Assembly: GCA_003255065.1 (NCBI GenBank)
Contig: QAOA01001539.1
Location: forward strand, 220,731-284,730
Source of the DNA: Cercis canadensis
Taxonomy: Eukaryota > Streptophyta > Magnoliopsida > Fabales > Fabaceae
Direction of reading: 5' to 3'
DNA: 64,000 bases
Part shown: positions 13,068 through 24,572 of the stretch, one piece after another
Layout: the number at the start of each line of letters is the position of its first letter
Numbering within the stretch: position 1 is the first letter of the stretch
The notes under the pieces: generated by a model
Database searches by the model: none
Seen by the model: the letters and a program-made list of their open reading frames with translations, nothing else
What the model was told of the DNA's origin: nothing
Made by a program: the position numbers and the translations under genes

Positions 13068-13518
13068 GGTTTGTTTGGAGTTAAAATTGGGAGGAAATAA
13101 GAGAAAAAAAAAAGAGTAAATATGTTTTTTTTTTTGTTTGAAAATTTAAGATTAAAAAAAGAAAGAAAATTAATAAGTAATTTTAAACTTTTGCATTCAT
13201 TTTTTTTTTTACTTTTGTATTCCTCCAATTTAGAGAGTTTGAAGAGAAAAAAGAATAGTTTACTATTATATTTCTATTTATTTCTTTAATTTTTTTAAAT
13301 ACTATTTAGATAACATTATTAAATCTTATATTAAATATATTTACTTTATAAATAAAGGATAAATTTTTAAAATTATAAATTTTTATTTTTTTCATTTCCT
13401 CTTCTTTTACTTATTTTAATCATCCAAACAAAAGACAAAAAAACTTCTCCTTTTCCTTTCTCTCAATTTCCTCTCATCTCCTTTCCTCTCTCTTCAAAAA
13501 AAACTCCAAAACAGACCC
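13068..13518. mobile_element. Tourist-like (PIF/Harbinger) MITE
   Basis: The left end GGTTTGTTTGGAG and the complement of the right end, GGGTCTGTTTTGGAG, match the general PIF/Harbinger terminal pattern GGGYYTGTTTGG. The flanking 3 bp are TTA on both sides (13065-13067 and 13519-13521), the usual TWA target duplication. Purine-rich left arm and pyrimidine-rich right arm are complementary. Confidence 0.75.
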
Positions 13519-14157
13519 TTAGGGGAGTCCTATTAACACTGCACCAGAGTTAATATTTTTTTTTCTTTTATTGAGAGCACAATATGCACAAAAAAGAGAG
13601 GAGAGTATATGATAAAAAAATAATTTTAATTTTAATTTTTATAATTAAAAGAAGTGTCATTAAACTCACAAATTATTGGTAATTATTTGTCCTCTTTAAT
13701 TTGAAGGATATACAAAATTATTTTTCCCCTTTAATTGTATATCATTCTATTTGGAGAGAAGAAATACGACAACAACAATATAACAAATAACGTGTTTGTA
13801 GTTGAAATCATTTTTTTTTGTTATAATTTTGGGTTTAAACATAAAAGTCATAAGTTTTGAAAATGATTTTAATATTACTTGGTTACTAATTATTTGGTGT
13901 GAGAAGTTGAAATTAAAAACACTAAATTAATTATGATATATTTGATGGACTTCAATCTAACTAAAGTAATAAAAAAATTATATGGAAAAAAATATGCTAA
14001 GCTTAATTTTGAGTATATATCTATTATCTCGTTTGATTTTGTTGTAAATAATAACATTAAAAATGAGCTTGATTATGCTCAAATTGCACAATCAAACAAT
14101 ACAAGACCCTAATCAAAACCTCAGAATACTTATTAGCTACAAAAATTACAGATAGAG

Positions 14158-14605
14158 GTCTAATTAGTTTGGTTCGGTCCAGTTTACACCCCAAATCAAC
14201 ACCGAACCGACCAAACCATATCGATTCGGTTCGGTTTTTTAAATTTTTAAGAGTAAAACTGAACCGAATCGGTCCGGTTCGGTCAGTTTTTGTCATAAAA
14301 TTTGTATGAGCCATTTTTCCAAATTTGAACAAGAAAAAAGCTAAAAACTGAACCAGTTTTAGCCATTTCTAAAATTAAAAAAAAAAAACTTCAAAATAAC
14401 CAAAACGACGTCGTTTTAGCTTTCTCAGTTCGGTTTGGTTTATTTTCAGTTTTCTTTCATTGAAACTGAGAACCAAACCGAACCCCTCGGTTTATTTTTT
14501 TTATAAAATAAAACTGAAAATCGAATCAAACCCCTAGGTCTGGGTTCGGTTTTCTCCTGTCCGATTCAGTTCGGTCGGTTTGACCGATTTTGCTTATATC
14601 CCTAA
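14158..14605. mobile_element. Degenerate GGTTCGGTT-rich foldback element
   Basis: Repeated AACCGA/TCGGTT motifs in both orientations make a complex inverted repeat, ending near TTGACCGATTTTGCTTATATCCCTAA. Foldbacks of this composition are widespread hAT-like non-autonomous elements in plants. A perfect 16-bp palindrome AAAACGACGTCGTTTT sits inside at 14402-14417. Ends approximate. Confidence 0.5.
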
Positions 14606-14840
14606 TTACAAATATATACTTCATATGTTCACATATATAGATGAGTATATCTGACTATGATCAACGATCCATTGTACATGAATCTTATGATAAATAGATT
14701 TTTTTTTTTTAAAAAAAAGTTAGTAGATACAAGGGGCATTCTATATATCTACGCAAAGCAGTGGACTCTTACTTAATATATTGAGCTATTCTCTTTTATG
14801 TTGTACACATTTTCAAAGAAGCACCAAAAAAGGAAAAAAA

Positions 14841-15204
14841 TTGATAATTTGACTGAAATAATACATTTGTATAAACTATTTATACAAATGTGGTACTTTT
14901 CAAGCTATTTATGTAAAAGTGGCACTTTTGAATATTTTATTAATTTTTTAATTAAAGTTTAAACATGTTTTTGTCAAAAATAGGTCACACTTTTTCTAAG
15001 AAATAGTCACGTTTTTTTTAAAAATAGGTCACGCTTTTGGTAAAAATGTGTTTATTAGAAACACACTTTTGGCAAAAACGTGTTTAAACTTTGATTGAAA
15101 TATTATTAAAATATTCAAAAATGTCCATTCTACGTAAATAGTTTGAAAAGTGCTCCATTTGTATAAATAGTTTGTCAAAATGTATTATTTCAGTCAAATT
15201 GCCA
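14841..15204. mobile_element. Foldback MITE with TTGRYAATTTGACTGAAATA ends
   Basis: 364-bp inverted repeat. The left end reads TTGATAATTTGACTGAAATA and the right end complement TTGGCAATTTGACTGAAATA. The inner arms contain inverted copies of TACAAATG and of a GGTCACRCTTTT motif. The flanks are A-rich, so a target duplication cannot be defined. A weaker relative of one arm lies near 16730-16810. Confidence 0.7.
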
Positions 15205-15268
15205 AAAAAATCATTCAAAGAGCATACTCTCTGGAAATCCAACAAAGAAATACTTAATTCTATAAATA

Positions 15269-15354
15269 TGTTAGATATAAAACTATTTTTGAGCTTTTAC
15301 CTAAAAATTTAGGTTTTTGGGTTGAATCAGTTTTTAACATAATATCAAAGCCTC
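15269..15354 (+). mobile_element. 71-bp LTR-like repeat followed by a degenerate tRNA-Met primer-binding site (copy 1)
   Basis: 15269-15339 starts TGTTAGATATAAAA and ends AACA, and is followed by TAATATCAAAGCCTC, close to TGGTATCAGAGCC, which is complementary to the 3' end of plant initiator tRNA-Met. TG..CA ends plus this site are the layout of a 5' LTR. An LTR of about 71 bp would suit the TRIM/SMART class of tiny non-autonomous retrotransposons. Confidence 0.55.
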
Positions 15355-15359
15355 TTTGA

Positions 15360-18300
15360 CCAAATGATCAGGAGATTGAATATTTCTATTCTTATTTTCT
15401 TATTCAAATTTTAGCACAAAATATAAGTGAACATGCATTTTGTTATCTTAAACAAGTATAACACACACCTTTATTAGTAAGCCATAATGATAAATGGTCT
15501 TAAAGACTACTAAGTTATTGTTAGCTTTGAATTCAAAAATCAAGAAACTCTTTAGCTTTGGACTAATTAATTAGCTATTATTTATTGACATCCAAACTTA
15601 CTCTAATTTCAAGATATAGTATCATATGTCTATTTCATAGTAACAAAACAATTTTCCTTTATATATTAAGAAATAGAATTATATGTTGTCCTTTCGCAAT
15701 CAGAAAACCAATTCATTTCATCGATAAGAGAAGAGGTAGTAGTAAATGAAAGGAATACGATATATGAATACCGACATCTGAGGACCACGCAGTATGGGAA
15801 AAGTGTAAAACCCTAGAAAAGTGAGAGCACAAAAAACAAGCAGCAAGGTTAGCAGAAAGCGTACGTTAGTGGGGGTTGTGTCAGTGCTATGAAGTGAGTG
15901 TTTCAACTTTTATGACGTTTCATATTTCAATCCCAAGTTTCATATTATTTTTTTTCTGTTTGTTGAGTTCCTACGTGTATAACTATAGTATTGTGTTTTT
16001 CACCTCTTTTTCTGGCAGAGCCTTGGGTTGGGTTGCAATATCTCAATGCCGACAATCTAGGGCTTTGATGAGATACTTTAGTTACTGTGTCGTCTTCTTC
16101 TCTTCTCTTTGGCTTTGGCATTTGCAAATTGCACTGGGTTTTGAGCCATAAAGGGCAAAGACAGCATCAAAATAACAATAATAATCTGCTGTTACCATAA
16201 GAGTATAAGTTATTATTTTGGCAGTGTGCCAGTGGGGTTGGTTTCTAGTTGTGTCTCATCACATAAATTTGTCCTCTCAATACCAACAGGCAACAACACT
16301 GTATTGTCCCCACCACCAAGTTTAGCCCCACAAGTGTTTTCTTAGTTCTTCTCCCTCAATAGATAATGCACAAAGAAAATAAACAAAAAATATTACACTT
16401 TTTTTTTTTGAAAGAGTAATGATTTGAAGTTAAAGCATGAGCTAAAATTAGTATAAAGAATTTTAATTTATGAAAGTAACAATCATAATCTTGAAAAATA
16501 AATATTTGCTAGTGAAATTCAATTCAACCAAGTATTCCTCACACAATTTCAAACTAACTAATTAAAAAAATATAGTTTTGTAAAATATTTATGTAAATAA
16601 AATAGTTTGAAAACTATTTATTAATTTAGAATAAATTTGATTAAATTATTGATAGATATACAGAGGAAGAAATCACACTTAAAGTAGCGTGACTCATATT
16701 ATTTGTGTTTCATGAATAAAATAATTAAAAATATATAATTTTGATAAATAATTTACACAATACTTCATTTTAATAAATAATTTACCAAAGTGTATTTTGT
16801 TAGTCAATTTACCCAATTACAAGTAGGAACTCAACAAACACAAAAATAATTAATAGAAGTTAAGTGAAAATTTCTTTATAAGAAATAAACTAAAGCAAAA
16901 ATATATGTTAACCATAATTCTTTTGTTGATCAAGTTTGGCAATACGAATTTCATTCAACTTATACATGAAAAGCTATAGTTATAATATTAGTTAAATTGT
17001 CAAATATATTTTATTATTTATTTGAACATATGTTTTCATAAATTTTAAGTGTCATGTCTTATATTTTTCTCTCTCAGTATTCTCACCTAAAAAGGAAAAA
17101 TGAATTAATCATATACATGTGTTTATGTCTTTACTCTTGATGTGCAATAATTCATGTAATGCATGAAGGCTATTGCAATTCTAACATTAAATGAATTGGT
17201 CAATGTCATGTATAGGTGAGAGAGAAAATGTCAATCAACGTGACATGACAATTAAAAAAAAAAAAGACAGAGAAAACAAAAAGAGCCAAATCATTGAAAA
17301 CATGACCTTAACAAACAATCAAGCACTCTTGTCCCATTAATCCACAAGAATTGAAATTTGACAAGTTGAGTATGATCATGTTGGCACCGTCTTTCGTTTC
17401 TTCTGTTGTCAAATTTGCATCAAGCAGGTAGGAGGAGACCCACCGCATTTACAATGGGACACGCCTTCAAGATAGCATTCTTGTGTTTAGATTAGCAAGG
17501 TGCATTTCTGCCAATGAAACTTTGACTCAATGCCACTCAGTGGCTGTCACCCTAATTTTATGAGGTTTGCATTTGATGATGGCTAATTTTTCTTTGGTGG
17601 AGATTGAGACTCTGCTAGCATTGCCCTCTTCTCTTTTTAAGGAGTTTGAGTGAGAGCTATAATGTAATTTTAAAAAAATTAAATTATTTAATATATGTTA
17701 AAATATTTAATTTTTTGTAAAATATTTAAAATAAGCGATATAAGAAAATATGTAAAATAAATAAATTGAAAGTTTGTTAATTTTTTTTGACCCTGATAAA
17801 GTAAGTTCTATCAATTATTTTGATATTTATGATGTTTTATATTTTTATTTCTTAAAAGTAAAATAAAAAATAGACCATTCTAAATTCCATTTCAAATATC
17901 AAATTGTGATGGTATTTTATCGGTTTATTTTATATTTTAAATAGACATCATCACAGATTGAGTCGCAAAATGTAGAATTTCAATGGTATTTGTGTGAATC
18001 TATTTTTATATTTAAAAAATAAATGGAGAATACACTGCAATATATTTCGTCGAAAATGAGAAATGCGATTGTATTTCTTATCGTCTATTTTTATATTTGT
18101 AAAAAATTAGTTAAAAAATACCATCACAGATTCTGTTGTGAATTTATAACTACGACAATATTTGTGATGATATGCCATCGCAGAGTTCGTTGCAAATTTC
18201 TAATTGGGACAATATTTGTTGTGATTTTAGTGTAATGTTGTTATATGGATATGTATGTACTAATGATCAAGCTATTACTATTCCGCTCAATTTTCACTCA

Positions 18301-18719
18301 TTTTTTTTTTTTGTATATGGTTTGGTTTTTTTGGTTCCATAACTTCTAACATATTTAAACTCCACATCAATAAATCATGCTTAGTGTTTTTTTTTTTTTA
18401 ATATTTTGGTTATGATTTAGGGTCTGAGCACAGAACTTACAAACTCTAAAAACGATCTAAATATCACTCGACTATATATATGCTGTTTGGTACACCTAGT
18501 GGTTTTAAAATTATAGTTTTTAAGTAATGAATTATTGAGTATCTAAGCTATTAATATATATAGTTGCATTATCTTTTTTTTTTTTTGTGGTACTTTTGGA
18601 TATAACTCTAGATTCGAACACATAATCTATAAGCCCTAAGAATGATTTCAATACCACTCAACTATAAGCCCAAGCCCACTGATACCTTGTGCTAGAATTT
18701 CAAGACTACTTGGTTAAAG
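15360..18719. other. Intergenic region without recognised gene
   Basis: AT-rich, stop-dense sequence. The stretch 15720-16330 is GC-richer than its surroundings and has overlapping short frames on both strands, but I see no domain or splice structure there. The rest (16330-18719) shows only a MITE-arm fragment near 16730-16810 and scattered homopolymers. Confidence 0.5.
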
Positions 18720-18720
18720 A

Positions 18721-18804
18721 GGCTCTGATACAATGTCAAGAACCGATTCAACCTAAAAGCTTAAGCTGTTAGGTGAAAACCTAAAAATAATTTTATATCT
18801 AACA
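18721..18804 (-). mobile_element. 71-bp LTR-like repeat with primer-binding site (copy 2, minus strand)
   Basis: On the minus strand 18804-18734 begins TGTTAGATATAAAATTA and ends TTCTTGACA, then continues TTGTATCAGAGCC (18733-18721), one base off the usual TGGTATCAGAGCC. It has the same 71-bp length and sequence family as the copies at 15269 and 19774. Confidence 0.6.
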
Positions 18805-19773
18805 ATAGCTATGAGAATAAAATCGAGAGAAAATAAATTCTTCTTTTAAACTATAATAAGCTGAAGTTTCCTATAGAGGCTGCAATCCTACACTATACAT
18901 GGTTGATGTTCTACGCATTAGAGACATCTTGGGTTATATCTCTTTAGGGAAAAAAAAAATCTTCTTCTTCTTCTTTTTTCTTTTTTAATAAATCAGAATG
19001 TATTTCACTAAACTACAAAGCACGCAGGACTCGTACAAAATATACTAAATCCATAAAAAAACAGACGCACAAAGAAACTATCTCAAGTTAAAATACTCTC
19101 CCTCACTCCCCATCTTTTACATATATCCTATCTACAACACCAATTTTTGGAAACAATTAAGAAGAAAACAATAGCTTATGTCTAATATATATCACATAAT
19201 CAAAGCCAATATTTGAGTTTCTGTAGAGAAAGAATTTCCATGACTTTTCTTGTTCCTCTCTCACCAAATATGTGGCAAACAATAGCTTTTCAAGCTAGTT
19301 AAAGAATTATATGAGACAAACCAGTAGAAATTTTAAAAGATTGGAGCCAATTAGGTTCATTTTCCCATGATAGAATTTGTGTAGAAACATAACTTTGTGC
19401 AAGCAATGTTGCTAAATTCTATTGAAGGAGCATTCGAAAGTAGGTGCTCTCAATATGTTCAATGACTTTGCTAATAAATACACACAACAATTTTCTTTAT
19501 ATTCCAAATTCAGCAATCTTCTTAAACAATCTGTCTAATGCAGCAAACTAACAAATGAAATTATGTTTCAGGATGGTAAAAGTATTCCAGGAAAATTTTT
19601 CTACCGGACACTAAGCTATGATTTTGTCTAATTTGCATCCTAAGTGAAAGCGAGATGAAAGAAACCTAAGTTTCCAACAGATCAAATTATTTGTTCTGGT
19701 TTTGTAGTGTTTAGCTCTATAACAAAACATTCACACTTTGCACTGTAAACTGATTATCATATCGAGTATGAGG

Positions 19774-19844
19774 TGTTAGATATAAAATTATTCTCAAACT
19801 TTTACCTAACAACTTAAGCTTTTGGATTGAATTGATTCTTGACA
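19774..19844 (+). mobile_element. 71-bp LTR-like repeat (copy 3)
   Basis: Begins TGTTAGATATAAAATTATTC and ends TTCTTGACA, exactly 71 bp as in the other two copies. No primer-binding motif follows (CGAAGC instead), so it could be a 3' LTR or a solo copy. It forms an inverted pair with copy 2, about 1 kb away. Confidence 0.5.
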
Positions 19845-21433
19845 CGAAGCTAATTTCAACTAATAGAAAATAACACACTACTCACTTTGCAAAATGGAAA
19901 CTACCTGCTTCAAAAATGATCCTCAGGCTCTGCCACAGGAAGCCATTAATCATACTAGAGAATATTATTACAACCACTACAAATTATTACTTTCAAGAAG
20001 GTTTTTGCCAAGTTTGAATATTAATTTGAGGATTTTCCTCCTATTTCAGGTGCATTCTATAAGGCTTTTAAATTTAACAGCCCTAAAGCTATTACCCTTT
20101 CATCTATAAACACTACCGAGTTAATGAATAGATTCTAAACATGTTTCAACACAGTAACTCTATTCCAATAAACCAACCTCTTGAAACCAAAATCTCCTTC
20201 CTTCTTATGTCAATAACAATCTTTCTAGCTAACTTTGGTTTTTACCAATTCAAATAAGCATTTATTTTATCCTCTTCATTATCTTATTGGGGAGAATGAA
20301 AGTAAAACACCAAGAATACGGAATAAAAAGCCTTTTATTATTTCTCTAATGAATAGAAATACATAAAGGAGTATAAGCTCATTCATTGCTTATCCAATGT
20401 TCATCAGCTGCAACGTACAAAGACTATACTCATCTGCCTAGAAAAAACAAAATGAGATTATGCTCATTTAGATACCACGTACGTGTCTAACGTCTTTCTT
20501 TGCCTTATGTCAAAGTGTCCATTATTATAAATATGCAAATTAAGCATTTCCCACAAACTGATGGCTTCAAACTTAGGAGCACATGCTGATGGGCCATGAT
20601 GAACAGAAAATGACACTTACAGTGCATGTCACCGACACTGGTGTTATTGAAAAATCAAAAATTTATATCGGTGCCACCATTCTAGCCTCGCAAGCTTCTA
20701 TTATTTGATTATTATTAATTTGACAGTTGAAACATTTTGCATTTCAAAAACAATACGTACATATTCAACGACATTGTCCGAGCCATATCCAATTCCTGTA
20801 TAAGAGAATCCTCTACATGGGGAAAAAAACAAAAAGAATCCTCTAATTTCATGGGCAAGTGTCTCTAGAGTATTCAAAATTTCCATGACTATATACACGT
20901 GTTGCAGTTGAGATCCTGTTAGGAGTTCCAGCAGTCTCTGCAATAAACTTTATAACACATGATGACATGCACCTTCATGCTTTAAAGTTCATGCACTGAA
21001 CCTTTCACTAGATCAGACATAATTATCAAGAACCGATAATAACTTCTTTCACTCTTAGATCAGACATAATAACTTCTAATAATTGAGATATTAAATGAAA
21101 GATAAATGTTTTTAAGTAATAATACACGTATAATTAACTTTTTAAATACATCATATAATATATTTTGTGAAATTTAACTATTCTTAAACTTTTTATGTCC
21201 TACTTATTTTGTCATTTAATATTTTTTTAGTTAATACTATGAGTATTCACATTTTATTTAATTGAGCATGAGACTAATTTTGTTTAAGGGTTAGAGCAAT
21301 TATAGTTCTTTCTTCCAACAATACTCTTATTGGATCTTAAACCCTTTACTATAATCAATAACGCATGCCCATAATTCAATTTATTACCAGTTGAACGAAA
21401 CACTTGTTGGTATTCAATCTAATTATACAGACT
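19845..21433. other. Intergenic region, no gene recognised
   Basis: No open frame with a recognisable domain on either strand and no clear repeat structure. The 20701-20943 minus-strand frame is AT-biased and lacks conserved motifs. Confidence 0.5.
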
Positions 21434-21914
21434 ATAGTGAATTGTTATTTATGAATGGAAAAATAATTTTTTAAGCATAGGTAGAAGTGTTTGAATAAGG
21501 TGCATGGTGATGTGGATATGGCTTTACCGTTTCTCCAATTGATGGAGAGCACCACTTACAATTATTTGAAGGTTACAAGCCAAATAGCATTAATTATTCT
21601 TTGTGGATATACATCATTGATCATTCCAAATGAATAGAGTATAATAACATATTCTAAGAATAAATAGACTATAGTGACATAGTGAATTGTTATTTATGAA
21701 TGGAAAAATACTTTTTTAAGCATAGGTAGAAGTGTTTGAATAAGGTGCATGGGTGATGTGGATATGGCTTTACCGTTTCTCCAATTGATGGAGGAGCACC
21801 ACTTACAATTATCTGAAGGTCACAAGCCAAATAGCATTAATTATTCTTTGTGATACATCATTGATCATTCCAAATGAATAGAGTATAATAACATATTCTA
21901 AGAATAAATAGACT
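21434..21914. repeat. Tandem direct duplication, unit about 245 bp
   Basis: 21434-21676 and 21679-21914 are the same sequence (shared AGTGAATTGTTATTTATGAA and CTTTACCGTTTCTCCAATTG blocks), differing by substitutions and small indels such as GATGGAGAG/GATGGAGGAG. No N separates them, and the divergence suggests a real local duplication. Confidence 0.85.
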
Positions 21915-22019
21915 ATATAGTAACATAATACTACTCAACGTTTCTTATTGAAAATTCTAACTTTTCATTTAACATATGTGTAGGTGTGCCACACAAACAC
22001 ACAATACATAATTTATTTT

Positions 22020-22144
22020 GATATTTTTTAAAAAAATTAAAATCTTAAGTCTAAATTTTTATATCTTCGTATCCTCAGTTANGATATTTTTAAAAAAAAT
22101 TAAAATCTTAAGTCTAAATTTTTATATCTTCGTATCCTCAGTTA
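22020..22144. repeat. Direct repeat of about 62 bp around an N at 22082
   Basis: 22020-22081 and 22083-22144 are almost identical (containing TATCTTCGTATCCTCAGTTA), separated by one N. Probably an unmerged overlap. Confidence 0.85.
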
Positions 22145-22639
22145 AAAATTTTAATTTTATCAATCGAATAATAATAATAAAAAAGCTTGTTTGGGTGCCC
22201 TTTTGGTATATATATCCTTGATATTGTCCTTTTCTATCTTAATTTGTGGGGAAAAGGTGTCTAGTTCTCCATATTGTTCGTGGCAACATGCAATTTCTTG
22301 TACTGCAAGTTGTGGTGGGAAAAGAGAAACACAGGCTTTCCGCTCTATTGACGCTATCATCAATTAATAAAGAGGTGACGCATATGGAAAGAAATTTAAT
22401 TAAGAGGTCACGTTCATGATCATATTAATTTGGAATATGATTTCAGCATAAGGGACCACTAAATTTGGACCATGTTGGTCCCCTTTATGGGGTTGTAGTT
22501 GTACAAACTTGAATTATCCTACTCCTCTACCTTTTTCCTATTTTACTAATTTCTCGAAGCAAAAGTGAGAGGTAGATCTTTTTATTTATTTTATTTTATT
22601 TAATATTGAAAATCATACTACAATTTGAAGTTAAAAATT

Positions 22640-23127
22640 GGTTTAAATCTACTACAGGTCCCTATAATTTGGATAAATTTTGAATTAAGTCCTTATAATT
22701 TGATTTTTTTTTTTTAAATTGGATCATTGTCATCATCCCGGGTTATAACTCCATATAGTGCTGACGTGGTATGTCAATAAATGAAGCTTACCTAGTGTCA
22801 AAATAGTACACAAACTACCACCCATCAAGCGCACATGCAAGACATGTGGCACAGTTTTTCCCTAATTGATGAAAATTAGAGTGAGAAGTGATAGATAAAA
22901 CCTAATTTTTGTGCCATATTGGTGTCATGACAGCTTCTTTTATTGTAACATAAACAAGCTGTTTTGCCATGTGAGCATTAAATTGACGGAATTATAATTG
23001 AGGGTGACAATAGGGATACAATTAAAAAAAATTTAAACTATAAAGACCCTAAAAAAGGGAAAAAAAAATTATAAGGACCTGATTCAAAATTCGTCCAAAT
23101 TATAGGGATCTGCACTACATTTAAATC
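22640..23127. mobile_element. Mutator-like foldback MITE, copy 2
   Basis: 488-bp inverted repeat of the same family as 11488-11953: left end GGTTTAAATCTACTACAGG, right end complement GATTTAAATGTAGTGCAG, with matching TCCTTATAATTT blocks inside both arms. The 9-bp flanks TTAAAAATT (22631-22639) and TTAAAATTT (23128-23136) match at eight positions, consistent with an ageing target duplication. Its arms are closer to each other than those of copy 1. Confidence 0.8.
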
Positions 23128-23137
23128 TTAAAATTTT

Positions 23138-24400
23138 CACTAAAATTCTCACCTATATGTACAACCTAAGTTAAATAGTTAAACCTAAATTTTAGCCCAA
23201 AAAAAAAAAAAAAACATAAACCTAACTACCCAAAATGATTGCATGAAACTAACACTTTTTAAATCAGAAAAAAAATGATATCTTTGATGATTTATCCCTT
23301 TGGTAAATAAATGACAGAAATATAATGAAAGAAAAGCAAATGAAAAATGAATTTAGACATCATGCATAAAAATGTGCCTAGCTTGTATTATATATATCAT
23401 TCCCTCCATTTTTACCTGCTTCTTCCAAACAAAAAGTTAAGAGTTTTGATGCAGTGAATGATACTCATCCAAGTTCTGAGATACATGCTTTACTCATATA
23501 TTTTGTGTGAATGATCTAGATTCAACAAGAATGCATTTTAAATAAAAATAAAATAAAATATTTAGACCAGTTATTCTAAATCAAAAGGTTTACATATTAG
23601 CGAAAAAAAAAGTGATAAAATCATGAGGTTTCAGAAAGATTACGTAATAAAATCATTGTAAGTATTTTACAGAAAGTGATATAAATTGAGGAATATATAT
23701 ATATATATATATTCAATAATCAATATATGCTTATTCATTGTAATACAAAAATGATTGTTGGAGATGTTTCCTTTTTTTTTTTTTTTAAAATAATTTGTGT
23801 TCCACCCATAAAACTGTCACAAAAATAATATTTGGGTTCCACGTTTGCACAAAGAGGTTTTCCACCATGTAATAGTAATGTTTAGCGAAAAAGAAAAACA
23901 TGTAATAATTCTTGTAATTTATCAATTCTATTTTTCTAATGGAGTTCTTTGGGTTATTATTTATTTATTTATGTTGAAAAAAAAAATATATATATGTTCA
24001 CGTTGTCTTTCAAATTCAATGTCAATGGGCCCAATCAAATGCCTCATTACCAAATCAAGCGACTGAGTTGATAGCTAAAATGCTCTGGGCCCTAGTTTTT
24101 CCACTCCAAAGTATATGATGGATACGCTGAACCCAAAGTTTGTCTAAGTCAGAAGCCCAAAACTAATGCAGAAATTGAAAGCACTACTAAAAAATTTCTA
24201 TTTATTATTGTAGAGAAAAAGACTCTGAATATGAAGAGAAAAAAAATTATCTTAAGATCTAGATTCTTGAAAATAGTAATCAAGCTGAATAGGTTTTATT
24301 TATTTATTTTAAATCTCAGTGTATTAAGAATAATTTTAGTATATTTGAGAAAACTAAAAGTAAGGTAAAAATAAAAAGTAGTGCCATTTTAAGTTTTAAA
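23138..24400. other. Intergenic region, no gene recognised
   Basis: AT-rich DNA with a short TA repeat near 23695-23711 and several homopolymers; the frame at 23845-24066 shows no domain. Confidence 0.5.
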
Positions 24401-24572
24401 GAGAGTATTCACTCAGTGGAAGCAGGTTGAGCCCCAAAACATTTTAGTTTGAATTCTTGGACTAACACTTGTTGGGAGGGATTTACCAGTTATTGTTCTT
24501 GCCCTGAACAAGGATTAGTCTCATATCTAGAGGGCGTAAGAATACTATGAGTGTAAAAAAAAAAAAAAAAAA
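24401..24572 (+). mobile_element. tRNA-derived SINE-like element
   Basis: A short segment with an A-box-like CTCAGTGGAAGCAGG, a B-box-like AGTTTGAATTC about 30 bp later, a GGATTAGTCTCATATCTAGA body and a terminal poly(A) run, the usual build of plant tRNA-related SINEs. A target duplication could not be defined, so this remains a probable call. Confidence 0.45.

Noticed and set aside
22018..22221. Frame with an internal repeat and an undefined residue
   Set aside because: It results from the duplicated sequence around the N at 22082.
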